From: Candidatus Baldrarchaeota archaeon
GTDB taxonomy: Archaea; Asgardarchaeota; Baldrarchaeia; Baldrarchaeales; DXJG01
Direction of reading: 5' to 3'
Assembly (NCBI GenBank): GCA_019056805.1
Contig: DXJG01000010.1
Span: 1 to 64,000, forward strand
Length of the DNA: 64,000 nucleotides
The notes beneath the pieces were generated by a model that had not been told where the DNA came from, did no database searches, and worked only from the letters and a program-made list of their open reading frames with translations. Shown in pieces: positions 35,741 through 43,977 of the stretch. The position numbers and the translations under genes are program-made. Numbering within the stretch: the first letter of the stretch is position 1; every line of letters starts with the position of its first letter.

Positions 35741-36514
35741 TCTAAATACACATGTATCGGCACAGCACCCTTCAACACAAAATCCTCAGGTATACTTACA
35801 TCAATTGTTAGCGTGCCAACCATGATTGGCCAATCGTTTACAACCTCAATATTATAGTAGAACTGACCTGGATTCGTTGCAACAAGCTTATAGCCCCCCC
35901 CCCCGACCTATCCTTTGCAAAGACGACGTCGAAGTATGTTATTGGATTAAATTCGCTGTCAGTTAGATACGAGTTAACTTTGAGACTAACCAAGATAACC
36001 GTTACAGAATTCGGCGTTTCTTCATTACCTGCAACATTAACACTATAATATTCAATGGTGTAGTTTCCGTCTGGGCCTTCAAGCTTGAAGGGTCCAACAT
36101 ACTCAGTCCAGTTGCCACCATTAATACGATAGTAGGTATGTGCAACACCTGAAACATTGGCTACTCCTAGAACATCGTCGCTTGCTGTAAGCGTGAACTC
36201 CGTAGCAGAAGTAACATAGATATTACCTGCTTCATCAACGCAGTGGGTTCCAATAGTCAAATTGGGTTTTGGAGGAGTCTTATCAATCTTTATTACCTCA
36301 CACTCCGTTGCTTCCACGTTCCCTGCATTATCTGTTGAATTGTAGTAAACCGTAATTATTCCCTCAGTTGTGATAGTAAACGGCTCCGTATAAGTTATCC
36401 AAGTGACGCCATCAAAACTATACGCCGTTTCAGCTACACCCGAAATATCATCCGTCGCCGATAAAGTAACGGTCACGTCCGAAACATACCAGCCTTCAAA
36501 CCCTAGCGTGCCAT

Positions 36515-37143
36515 TTAAACTAATCGTGGTCTCAGGAGGAGTCGTATCAGCAGGTTTAGCCCAGCCACTCCTCTCCGTAAACGGATAGTAGTCATAATCT
36601 GGCGCGCGCATTGCGGACAATAAATCTTGTCTTCAACTGTAGAAGTTACCGGTTGCACTTTTTTATCAGAGCCCCAAAAAACACCAAGTAAAGCCCCATA
36701 TATCAATGGAACAATAAATGAACCGACAATTGATCCAACCGTCTCATCTCCAACACCCGAAGCAAAGATAAGAACAATCCAGCCAAGTATTGAGTAGACA
36801 ATGGCAGTGAGGTAACGTGACTTAATAGGAAATATATAGCATAAAATATCGCATAGACGAGTCCAATAATCGTACTGCCAAGAATAAGGATAACATACAC
36901 GACTACAAAAATACTACCGAATATAATGATCTCAAGTCCTCCAGATCCTCCACCAGACGTTGCAAAACCACCAAAAATATAAGAAATAACTGCTCCCAGA
37001 CCTGCACCTAATCTCCCAAAAACCGCCCCCAAAACAATAACGATGAAAACCGTTAACAACGCAAAAATAAAACCAAAAACAACACCCACAAATGCACCAG
37101 CTCTCATTCCCCTTGTAAGATAAAGCGACATTTCACTCACCAA
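36515..37143 (-). pseudogene. Multi-pass membrane protein with zinc-ribbon half, frame-disrupted
   Basis: The first frame (from 37143) has Gly-rich transmembrane helices and runs out of register after YAIFYAIYF near 36838. From there a second frame (that of 36706) continues sensibly with IKSRYLTAIVYSILGW and reaches DKIYCPQCA, the first half of a zinc ribbon. It then meets the GGCGCGCGC site at 36601-36609, after which only the unrelated Ig-like frame follows. So the gene has an indel and a 3' truncation. It belongs with the other membrane zinc-ribbon proteins of the window. Confidence 0.5.
36601..36609. repeat. GCGCGC motif, copy B, at a gene junction
   Basis: GGCGCGCGC lies exactly where the membrane zinc-ribbon frame ends and the Ig-like frame begins, both on the minus strand. 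Confidence 0.45.
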
Positions 37144-37249
37144 GCTTTAAAACAACTCTTATTCAAATCTTTCAAAATTTTAAATTAATAGTAAAATCTC
37201 AACCTTTTAAAATGATCGTATAAACCATCACAGTATCCTTAAAGTATTG

Positions 37250-37519
37250 TTAAAATATTCCTCGATAAGCTCTTCTTCGGTGGCGAACATAATAAATAAC
37301 TACGATTTTCGCCTTAGTATCCACTTGGTAAATAACTCTGTAATCCCCGACCCTAATTCGATAAATTCGCTCAACACCCCTAAGCTTACGACAATCCGGC
37401 GGAAAAGGATTTACTGAAAGCGATTCAACAACCTCAATAATCCTTAAAACATGCTTCGGCTCAATACTCTCCAAATCCTTCTCAGCCGATCTCTTCCACA
37501 AAATTTTATAAGAGCCCAC
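37250..37519 (-). CDS. relE: RelE-family toxin
   Basis: 89 residues: YKILWKRSAEKDLESIEP at the start and KLRGVERIYRIRVGDYRVIYQ, then YYVRHRRRAYR at the end. This is the standard RelE fold with basic C terminus, an mRNA interferase acting at the ribosome. The gene overlaps its antitoxin by 14 bases, with the antitoxin upstream. Length and motifs look intact, so the module is probably functional. Confidence 0.88.
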   Translation of the reverse strand: MGSYKILWKRSAEKDLESIEPKHVLRIIEVVESLSVNPFPPDCRKLRGVERIYRIRVGDYRVIYQVDTKAKIVVIYYVRHRRRAYRGIF

Positions 37520-37706
37520 GACTCCTCAACCTTTTCTTAACCTCTTCAAAAGACACCGTAGGTTCATCTCGACGCTCAGCAACCACAGCCAAATCATGAA
37601 GATCCTCCAAAAGATCCTCAAACTCATCAATAGGAATAATAACCGCAACTTTTCCCCCCTTCTCATCCACAATATACTGCCTCTGAACCTTCTTCAAAAA
37701 CACCAC
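37506..37706 (-). CDS. relB: Phd/RelB-type antitoxin
   Basis: 66 residues: an N-terminal strand segment RQYIVDEKGGKVAVIIPIDE and a helix EFEDLLEDLHDLAVVAERRD, then a C-terminal tail SFEEVKKRLRSRGLL that would wrap the toxin. The frame is open to GTG 37706; the TTG three codons downstream has a GGGGTGGTG tract before it and may be the real start. It is paired with the relE gene at 37250-37519. Confidence 0.82.
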   Translation of the reverse strand: MVFLKKVQRQYIVDEKGGKVAVIIPIDEFEDLLEDLHDLAVVAERRDEPTVSFEEVKKRLRSRGLL

Positions 37707-38041
37707 CCCAACAACCTATAAAGAGAACCTAATAAACTTCTCCAAACCACACCAAATAAACCTTTCCACTACCAACCACACCAACAAAAAGTAAGCCCAC
37801 ATCCAACTTAACAACAACAGCAGGTATCCCCACTCTACTATCACTTTCTTCATTAACATTAGAATAAAATTCTTTGCTTGTTTTCTTGGCTTAACTGCCT
37901 ATGCTACTTAGTAAATACAAGTAAAATTTTCTGAAAATTCTAAAAGAAAAAGAGGATATTAGTTAAGTTAGAAGATCATTGTTCATCATCTTATGAACGC
38001 ACTCATACTTCTCAAATGTACAAACCTACCTCACTCGAAAA
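37707..38041. other. Intergenic region between toxin-antitoxin unit and helical-repeat gene
   Basis: 335 bases without a supportable gene. The part next to the antitoxin start is probably the module's promoter and operator; no palindrome was recognised. Confidence 0.35.
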
Positions 38042-38350
38042 TCACTCATAACCTTTAGAATAAAGTATTGCCGCTCTAGCAAGATCGAAAGCTATATCCC
38101 TCAAAGCCGCCGAACGACTAGAAACATCTTCAATACTTTTAGCAATTTTTATTGCTTCCTCGAACATTTTCTCTGCCTTTTCACGTTCCCCATTCTTAAA
38201 AAGCTCAAAAGCAATAGACTTCAAAGCCTTCACACGAAAATTCCCATCCATAATGCTCCTAGCTATTTCAACAGCTTCTTCGAATCTTCCAGCCTTGACA
38301 ATTTCACAAACAATAAAAAATAAGATGATAATAATGGCAAAACCTTCCAT
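38042..38350 (-). CDS. Short TPR/HEAT-like helical-repeat protein with membrane anchor
   Basis: 102 residues. An N-terminal hydrophobic helix (FAIIIILFFIV) is followed by helical repeats ending in IARSI (AGRFEEAVEIARSI, ALKSIAFELFKNGEREKA, SRSAALRDIAFDLARAA). The repeat pattern is that of bacterial and archaeal TPR-like units of the form A..A..IA. Only about two repeats remain, so it may be a fragment of a longer gene. Confidence 0.5.
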   Translation of the reverse strand: MEGFAIIIILFFIVCEIVKAGRFEEAVEIARSIMDGNFRVKALKSIAFELFKNGEREKAEKMFEEAIKIAKSIEDVSSRSAALRDIAFDLARAAILYSKGYE

Positions 38351-38361
38351 TCACCTATTCA

Positions 38362-38899
38362 TGGTTCTTGGAAGTATCATCTCCATAGTTTTCGGAGTAT
38401 TAACAAGCTTCTCCCAGGCTTAGGCTATCTTAAAAGCACCATCCACGCCGAAACAATCGTGACCATCGACCACCTACCAACCAAATTTCAACCCTACCCA
38501 TACACCTACAGCCCACTCATAATAAGCTTCGCAGGCATCCTAACCCTAATAGCATCAATTAAACGCGGGGAAAGAGAACCCATCCTCTGCCTACTAGCAA
38601 CTACCCTAGACTCCCTAGGAATATTCTCCTCCCTATTCGAAATAGGAATCGAAGTTCTCACATATAGAGGAGTTGCAACATTTACAATCTATTTTCCCTG
38701 GATAGCATACCTAACAATGCTTCTCGGATTCCTAATAATATTTGTAAGCATCATAGTTAGGTTTCGAGGATCCACCCTAACTCTCCTAGCCATCCCACTA
38801 CTCCTACCATTAATAATCCCCACAATCTCCCTCTACATCTACATTATCCCCGAACTTCAAATCACAACGGCCACAATAATAAATGAAAGCGCGCGCTAA
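38362..38899 (+). pseudogene. Membrane protein interrupted by a frameshift
   Basis: The first 20 codons (MVLGSIISIVFGVLTSFSQA) stop at TAG 38422-38424. In the next frame the text continues from PGLGYLKSTIHAETIVTIDH, and the frame from 38459 runs to SAR-stop at 38899. The second part has four hydrophobic helices. The break near 38400-38420 suggests a one-base indel. The gene ends inside GCGCGC copy C. No family is recognised. Confidence 0.5.
38888..38898. repeat. GCGCGC motif, copy C
   Basis: AGCGCGCGCTA contains the stop codon of the membrane-protein frame, again as SAR-stop, the same ending as the Ig-like frame at copy A. Confidence 0.5.
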
Positions 38900-38935
38900 C
38901 ATACACTAAACAATAGCTCTATTTAACAAACAAGT

Positions 38936-38942
38936 GGCGCGC
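38936..38942. repeat. GCGCGC motif, copy D
   Basis: GGCGCGC lies 16 bases past the stop of the minus-strand zinc-ribbon gene at 38959-39276, and about 40 bases from copy C. Confidence 0.4.
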
Positions 38943-38958
38943 ACCTAAACAACTTGCA

Positions 38959-39276
38959 TTACCCATCTGCCTTAGGTCTTAAGTCTTCCCCACACTCAGG
39001 ACAGAAATTTACATTAGAGGGGATGCGGGCTTTGCAACTTGGACAAATCGCAAGAAGAGACTCAGATACTTTAGGCGTTATAGGTGTAGGCTCCAGAGAA
39101 ACTTTCTTAGGTGAAGGTGCAGAAACCTTCTTCGACGAAGATGTAGCTAACCCCATGACAATAAATAAGATACTAAGAACAACGATACCTATTGCAGCCG
39201 GGTGTTGTAATCGATTATATGTCCAAAAACCGAATACGAGTAAAAAAATTCCAAAAACCACTTGTCCACGATCCAT
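38959..39276 (-). CDS. Small membrane protein with C-terminal zinc ribbon
   Basis: 105 residues: two transmembrane helices (about residues 5-21 and 27-46), a serine/proline/lysine linker, then a zinc ribbon ICPSCKARI...FCPECGEDL. Same architecture as the proteins at 7795-8124 and 45069-45440. A GGAGGTG Shine-Dalgarno sits before the ATG. No function is established; the ribbon faces the cytoplasm by positive-inside reasoning. Confidence 0.75.
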   Translation of the reverse strand: MDRGQVVFGIFLLVFGFWTYNRLQHPAAIGIVVLSILFIVMGLATSSSKKVSAPSPKKVSLEPTPITPKVSESLLAICPSCKARIPSNVNFCPECGEDLRPKADG

Positions 39277-39339
39277 TTTTCCACCTCCTTTTCAACATTA
39301 TTCTTTCTTTTAGTTTCTTTTAGAGAGAGAAGAAACCGT

Positions 39340-39500
39340 TAACCCACAACGGATCTCATAGCAAACTCCCCTTAGCTCACTTAAGGGGCTTCCTGCATCA
39401 GAGAAATACTTGCCCGTAGCTAACACATAAACTGGGACAAGAAATAGAAACATTCTATCCACAGGAACTATGAGCCTTCTCAACTCCGATCAAGACTGAT
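39340..39500 (-). mobile_element. IS605/IS1341 right-end or omega-RNA-like element, tnpB absent
   Basis: On the minus strand the text CGGGCAAGTATTTCTCTGAT leads to GCAGGAAG and then a hairpin CCCCTTA-loop-TAAGGGG (stems at 39368-39374 and 39382-39388), followed by AGTTTGCTATGAGATCCG. This is the conserved right end of IS200/IS605 TnpB elements, where the omega-RNA folds (GGAAGCCCC-hairpin-GGGGAGT). No tnpB frame is found nearby, so it may be a relic, a non-autonomous element or a stand-alone guide RNA. Confidence 0.45.
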
Positions 39501-39677
39501 CTAATAAAATATTTCTAGAAACTATAAATACTTTTCGGCTATAAAAGAGGAAGTTACACTATCAATCTCTGCTATTTTTCTAGGTTCATACACCAATTAG
39601 AAGTATTTTAGAGAAAAGCAAAAACACTATGAAAAGAAAGAGCAGTGCAAAACAATGTTTATTAACGTATTTATATA

Positions 39678-39697
39678 ATGTATCTTTGGTGATACAT
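39678..39697. promoter_or_regulatory. Inverted-repeat operator overlapping the vapB Shine-Dalgarno
   Basis: ATGTATC (39678-39684), a six-base spacer and GATACAT (39691-39697) form a perfect inverted repeat ending one base before the vapB ATG. A TATA-like TTTATATA lies immediately upstream and GGTGAT is inside the repeat. Binding of the AbrB-type antitoxin here would block transcription start or ribosome binding (inference). Confidence 0.55.
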
Positions 39698-39698
39698 A

Positions 39699-39956
39699 AT
39701 GGCGATAACCAAATATAGGACAAAAGTGTTAAGCGGATATAGAATAACCATCCCAAAAGAGATCAGAGAAAAACTCAATATAAAAATCGGAGACGAACTA
39801 GAGATAATTGTAGAAAGCGGAAAATTATTAATCCCCATTATCAAAGAAGATCCCGTCATGATGCTCGCCGGTATAGCAGAAGGCGCACCAACAGAAATCA
39901 AAGGAGACGAACTATTTTTAGAAGAACTAAAAAGGAAGATTAAAAATGAAGACTAA
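39699..39956 (+). CDS. vapB: AbrB/SpoVT-fold antitoxin (VapB)
   Basis: 85 residues. The swapped-hairpin AbrB domain reads YRTKVLSGYRITIPKEIREK followed by KIGDELEIIVESGKLLIP, the typical archaeal VapB sequence. The C-terminal helix (FLEELKRKIKNED) would bind the toxin. It overlaps the PIN toxin gene by 11 bases. An inverted repeat at the promoter is a probable autoregulatory operator. Confidence 0.88.
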   Translation: MAITKYRTKVLSGYRITIPKEIREKLNIKIGDELEIIVESGKLLIPIIKEDPVMMLAGIAEGAPTEIKGDELFLEELKRKIKNED

Positions 39957-40443
39957 ATTCGTTGACACACCAATATTTATAAAATGGATGTCAGCCAAGA
40001 AAAACAAACTATCATTAGAAGCTGCAATAAGCGGCTACATCCTCACAAAAATCATGAAAGGCGAAAAAGCCGTCACAACAACATTAGTAAAAGACGAAGT
40101 CATCATATGGCTCTCCAGATACAAAGCAACCGCACTACCAAAATTTATCCAATCCATAAGAGCACTAGTCAACCTAGAAATCATATCACCAACCCTAAAC
40201 GACCAAGAAGAAGTATGCAACAACTACGGAAAATACCCACTAGGCATTTCAGACCTAATAAACCTAGCGGTAATGCACAGAAAAAACATAAACGAAATAT
40301 ATACAACAGACAAAGGATACGCCTCAACAAACATAAAAATAATATTCCACGAACTATCCAAAGAATCAAGCTTCAAAGCATTCGTAAAAAACCTCAAAAA
40401 CAAAGGATTCAAACCATCCTTTCCACTAAACCATCAAACATAA
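39946..40443 (+). CDS. vapC: PIN-domain toxin (VapC-like)
   Basis: 165 residues. PIN acidic residues are visible in KFVDTPIFIKW (first Asp), VKDEVIIWLS (Glu), GISDLINLAV (third acidic residue) and YTTDKGYAST (fourth). VapC proteins are Mg2+-dependent RNases. It is longer than the minimal PIN toxin and has a lysine-rich C terminus. The start lies inside vapB. Confidence 0.82.
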   Translation: MKTKFVDTPIFIKWMSAKKNKLSLEAAISGYILTKIMKGEKAVTTTLVKDEVIIWLSRYKATALPKFIQSIRALVNLEIISPTLNDQEEVCNNYGKYPLGISDLINLAVMHRKNINEIYTTDKGYASTNIKIIFHELSKESSFKAFVKNLKNKGFKPSFPLNHQT

Positions 40444-40704
40444 CAATAATCAAAACACTACCAACACAGCAATCAAGAAAAATTAACCACTATCATCATA
40501 AAGTCTCATAGATTCATATCATACGCTAATTTTAATTTTCCCTACCATATTAACGTCATACAAAACTTCTTCATCAAAACACTCAAGTTGTACTATAATG
40601 AAGATCTAAGATCTACCTAGCTAATATTCGAAAAACTTAATAGTATTAGTTGTAATACATATTACCACAAATTTTTAAAACCTAACAACGTTAGGTGAAA
40701 CCAG

Positions 40705-41514
40705 ATGAATAAAAAAATACTTGCAATAATTTTAGTAATCATTGCAAGCACCCTAATTTTAGGAAAAACCTTAAATATTCTTGAAAGATTCCAGGGAACT
40801 CAAGAAAATGTTGGATTTGAAGAAAATCCACCTCCCGAAGGAGAAAATATAGATAATGAAGAAATTAAAAGTACGGAAATTCCGCTTTCAGAACAAGAAA
40901 TTGAAAACATCTTAACAATTCACATAATCGATGAAACTGATGAGGAAGCTGCAGAAATCGACAATGCGCCTCCAGGTGGAGCCGTTAGCTGGCCACCAGT
41001 AAACATAACAAAAGTCAGCATTGGAACCTATGAAGGATATTTATATGTAAAGTTTGAATTCCTCGGCGAAATACCCGTGGAAAAGGAAGAACCAATAGAA
41101 ATGATAAGTTTCTCAGTAGAGATAGATGCAGACCTTAATTACAATACAGGCTGGCACGGTACAGACATACAAATAGCCGTTCACCTAAAATATGACGAAG
41201 AAACCCACATCATTGAGCCAGGCGATATAGATGTCACTGTATGGTACAATATACCTACAACCGAAGATGAGGATGAGGCTCATAATACAGACATAATATA
41301 TGGAGAATATAAGGGTGGACCTGGAACAAACTACTTCATATTCCGAATACCTATGAACGTCGTTGGTTTACATTCTGGACAACAAATTTACTTCTCAGCA
41401 GGTGCAGAAGCATCAAGCCCAGAATATCATCACTATGCTTTCGATGGATTAAGATCTCCCCAAATATCAGTTCCAGGTACAGATGGCAGCCTATTTCTAT
41501 TAACCATACCCTAG
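40705..41514 (+). CDS. Secreted or membrane-anchored beta-sandwich protein
   Basis: 269 residues. A hydrophobic N-terminal helix (KILAIILVIIASTLIL) is a signal anchor. An acidic linker full of Glu/Pro follows, then a long beta-rich domain with ITKVSIGTYEGYLYVKFEFL, SVEIDADLNYNTGWHGTDI and FRIPMNVVG, which resembles extracellular carbohydrate-binding or DOMON-like beta sandwiches. It is probably displayed outside the cell. No partner gene is adjacent. Confidence 0.68.
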   Translation: MNKKILAIILVIIASTLILGKTLNILERFQGTQENVGFEENPPPEGENIDNEEIKSTEIPLSEQEIENILTIHIIDETDEEAAEIDNAPPGGAVSWPPVNITKVSIGTYEGYLYVKFEFLGEIPVEKEEPIEMISFSVEIDADLNYNTGWHGTDIQIAVHLKYDEETHIIEPGDIDVTVWYNIPTTEDEDEAHNTDIIYGEYKGGPGTNYFIFRIPMNVVGLHSGQQIYFSAGAEASSPEYHHYAFDGLRSPQISVPGTDGSLFLLTIP

Positions 41515-41921
41515 ACCATAGTATAAGAGCATAAACCACTAATAAGAATAAACGATTCTTATAGCGTGTAAGAAGAGGGGTGTACCGCCTATCCGATGAA
41601 AAAGATTTTGCGATAATACATAAAACTACTTAGTTTTTCTTTCCTTGTCTCCAAATGTTCTGCATTCTTAGCCTAAAGCTAAAATCCTAAATTCAATAAC
41701 TCAATGATTTCTTTACTAGCCTCTGAGATTAAAGAAATCGTAATTACGGCTTTTGGGTTATTGTTTTTTCTTCCCAACCACGTAACCGTACCCTATGAAA
41801 TCGCTGTATTCTTTGAAAATTTTCCCTATATTTATAAATAAAATGTATAAAAACGTTATATAGATCCTATCAATAAACAGTATTTGACAGTGAGATACTA
41901 AACTTTCAAATATTTCTTGCC
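41515..41921. other. Intergenic region with a methyltransferase C-terminal relic
   Basis: On the minus strand, ending at a TAA at 41758-41760, one frame reads IGKIFKEYSDFIGYGYVVGK, which looks like the last strand of a class I SAM methyltransferase. No start or upstream part is seen, so it is a relic. The rest shows no gene. Confidence 0.35.
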
Positions 41922-42626
41922 TTATCTTTTAGTACTTTGAGACTTTTTCCACTTATTATATCCAGATTCCATCATTATCCTCTTCATAATCTTAGATATT
42001 TTTGTTATCGGAGGCAGATATTTGTAGTCTTCGGCTTGAGCTTCAAACATTATTGAAGGAATTCCTCCAACGTAAAGGTCGATGTCCTCTAGGTCCTCAA
42101 AGTCTTCATGCCACGAAATTTCATCAAAAACAACCGAACATAACTCTCGAATTTTATCAAGTATTTCATCTGGTACATTTTGATCGATGATGGCTTCAGC
42201 GGCAATTTCCGCTTCTCCATTGACCCTATATATCCAGAGGTAAATATTGTCAACATACAGTGTTGAAGCTTCCAATTGACCAAGATAAAAATAGATGTAG
42301 CCATCTTCATAGTTAACTTCTATATCCTCCACACGATAATGTTCAAGACATTGAAGATGTTTAAGAAGCGGTCTAACAAACCACCGATAAAAGCGAAACC
42401 CCATATCAAGCGCATACATAAACGCAAATCTTAATTGCTTTCTTTTACCCTTGATACGAGGAGGATTCTCAAGTACAAGAGAATCTACCACAAAATCTCC
42501 CATAATCGCTGCAGCACCAATAACTTCTTTAACTAAATCCTCCACCGATACATTAGTTTTCCGACTCAATTTCTCTAAATATTCGTAAATAGATTTATCA
42601 GCAATATTTACAGTTAATTTTACCAA
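41922..42626 (-). CDS. Uncharacterised 234-residue protein with RHH-like N terminus
   Basis: The N terminus VKLTVNIADKSIYEYLEKLS followed by a helix NVSVEDLVKEVIGAAAI is RHH-like. The middle has aromatic and basic residues (RFYRWFVRPLLKHL), and the C-terminal part is acidic (WHEDFEDLEDIDLYVGGIPS). TTG 42626 is preceded by a strong GGAGGGGTG. The gene follows a small hydrophobic frame. No family is recognised. Confidence 0.65.
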   Translation of the reverse strand: MVKLTVNIADKSIYEYLEKLSRKTNVSVEDLVKEVIGAAAIMGDFVVDSLVLENPPRIKGKRKQLRFAFMYALDMGFRFYRWFVRPLLKHLQCLEHYRVEDIEVNYEDGYIYFYLGQLEASTLYVDNIYLWIYRVNGEAEIAAEAIIDQNVPDEILDKIRELCSVVFDEISWHEDFEDLEDIDLYVGGIPSIMFEAQAEDYKYLPPITKISKIMKRIMMESGYNKWKKSQSTKR

Positions 42627-42642
42627 TCTTCACCCCTCCATT

Positions 42643-42777
42643 TCACCTAACTATTTCCATCGTTTCCAAATAAGAAATACGATGTTGAATCAGATCAACA
42701 CCCTGCTCTATTACTCCAAAAAGTAATAAAACAGCAAGCACATTAATATCTACCAAAATACACTCAAGCAGCACCAT
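42643..42777 (-). CDS. Small hydrophobic 44-residue protein upstream of the RHH-like gene
   Basis: The frame starts at ATG 42777, preceded by a GGAGG and a GGGGTGA tract, and reads MVLLECILVDINVLAVLLLF, then a helical tail. Its stop is 17 bases before the next gene's start, so the two are probably co-transcribed. Its role is unknown. Confidence 0.4.
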   Translation of the reverse strand: MVLLECILVDINVLAVLLLFGVIEQGVDLIQHRISYLETMEIVR

Positions 42778-42874
42778 TCACCCCTATATCCTCCACACAC
42801 AATACATTAAACAAATCATAACATTTAAACCTTTAGGAAACAAAACCAAGGAATCCTAGTATATATTGAAAAAC

Positions 42875-43110
42875 CTATGACCTTGCTTTAATTAAAAGGT
42901 CAAATCCCCCCTTGCTTCCTCTTTGAGTCATAAGTCTCTCACATGTAGGACAAACCGTAATCACACCTCTAAGTTTCTCAATCTCTGCCTTCAAATCACC
43001 TACCTTAAGTTTTAAACCCTCTATTTTCCTCTCAATCTTCTCTCCAACTCTTCAACGCTCCCCTCACCAACTTTCCATAACAGTTTAACTGAATATATTC
43101 GCTGTAAGTG
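42875..43110 (-). pseudogene. Frame-disrupted coiled-coil protein with a CxxC end
   Basis: The downstream frame has IERKIEGLKLKVGDLKAEIE, a coiled coil, then VITVCPTCERLMTQRG and a stop at 42875. It has no start codon. The upstream part is in another frame (CHLQRIYSVKLLWKVGEGSV, then EELERR), which looks like a helix-turn-helix piece. So one gene appears split by a one-base indel near 43040. It would be a DNA-binding or small zinc protein. Confidence 0.4.
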
Positions 43111-43220
43111 ACAACTGGTTACTTCTTGGACCTGTTTTAATGATAATAGTAACTATACCAACCATCATTCTCTTAGAAAAAATTGCACATCAACCGTGGT
43201 TCAGGCAATTTAAAATCTAA
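43095..43220 (+). pseudogene. C-terminal membrane-protein fragment
   Basis: A + strand frame without a proper start reads IFAVSDNWLLLGPVLMIIVT followed by hydrophobic residues and the end HQPWFRQFKI. It is the tail of a lost membrane protein. It lies head to head with the disrupted gene at 42875-43110. Confidence 0.3.
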
Positions 43221-43310
43221 AACCGTCCTTTATTTTGCTTTTGTAAATGTAAAACTCATTTCATGGTAATTATTATATTTTTACATAGCCTTTTACTTTT
43301 GGTGTTGATA

Positions 43311-43703
43311 ATGACTAAGAGTTACTGTAAGTCTCAGTTAATGGAAATGCTGAACACAAAACTTAAGAAAGCTATTGAATCAAATTTACTCTCAAAAAAT
43401 TTTGTTGAACACGTTGAGAAAGAGGAAAAGAAGTTGGAGGAGGATTTTAAAAGTGTGATAAAGGAGATGGATAGGGGAATAGGTGATGTGGTTAGTGATT
43501 TGCCTGTTTCTTTTAATAAAAATAATATTATTGCTGCGATAGTTAACTATTGTAGGCGTATTTATGTTTTCATGGATTCTGTAGAATCTTTTATAGACGA
43601 TTTATTCTCTTATGGTACATTTGGGGAATACAGCTCTTATGTGCTTAAAGAAGAACCTGAAGATTTTCATTTATTTGGAAATGAAGATGTTGTAGATGAT
43701 TAA
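43311..43703 (+). CDS. Uncharacterised 130-residue helical protein
   Basis: A charged helical protein (MTKSYCKSQLMEMLNTKL, EKEEKKLEEDFKSVIKEM) with an acidic C terminus (PEDFHLFGNEDVVDD). ATG 43311 has GGTG seven bases upstream; the longer frame from 43263 adds a hydrophobic stretch that is probably not translated. It is the first gene on the G/T-rich side of the composition switch. No family is recognised. Confidence 0.55.
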   Translation: MTKSYCKSQLMEMLNTKLKKAIESNLLSKNFVEHVEKEEKKLEEDFKSVIKEMDRGIGDVVSDLPVSFNKNNIIAAIVNYCRRIYVFMDSVESFIDDLFSYGTFGEYSSYVLKEEPEDFHLFGNEDVVDD

Positions 43704-43847
43704 CTTAACTTGTCATTCTTTTAATTTTTATGTGTATTGTTGTCTATTCGATGACTTTTTAATATTTGAACTCCATTTTCTTTACGATCTAAATTTGTAA
43801 CATTGCTTTCAATTTTTTCGTCTTGCGAAAAATATTCTAGATTTCAA

Positions 43848-43861
43848 CCTACTATAGTAGG
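43848..43861. repeat. Perfect 14-base palindrome followed by a G tract
   Basis: CCTACTATAGTAGG is its own reverse complement and runs into GGGGGC. A dyad next to a G string is the layout of archaeal origin recognition boxes, although the sequence itself is not the known consensus. It could also be a transcription-factor site. Confidence 0.35.
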
Positions 43862-43977
43862 GGGGCTACAAAGTTACTTTAGTAGTTTCTTGGAAAGGTC
43901 CTAATTTGCTATGGTGATAATAGTTATATTTTGGTGTTACATTATTTTGTTCTACATGGACTTGGGGGGGGTCTAGG

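Larger units (their letters stand above)
35728..36620 (-). pseudogene. Ig-like repeat surface-protein segment with a poly-G frameshift
   Basis: The frame has two Ig-like (OmpL47/Big-type) repeats beginning DTTPPETTISLNG and KTPPKPNLTIG, each with the SATDD..GVA and YYNSTDNAGN / YYSVNVAGN style motifs. After AKDRSGGG the frame ends early at 35838. In the +1/-1 frame the same strand continues with YKLVATNPGQFYYNIEVV and ends at VYLDSAR-stop (35728-35730). The break is a run of 11 G at about 35894-35904; 9 or 12 G would restore one frame. The N terminus begins abruptly at TTG 36620 without a signal peptide, next to a GCGCGC motif. It is probably a truncated, slipped or miscalled gene. Confidence 0.6.
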
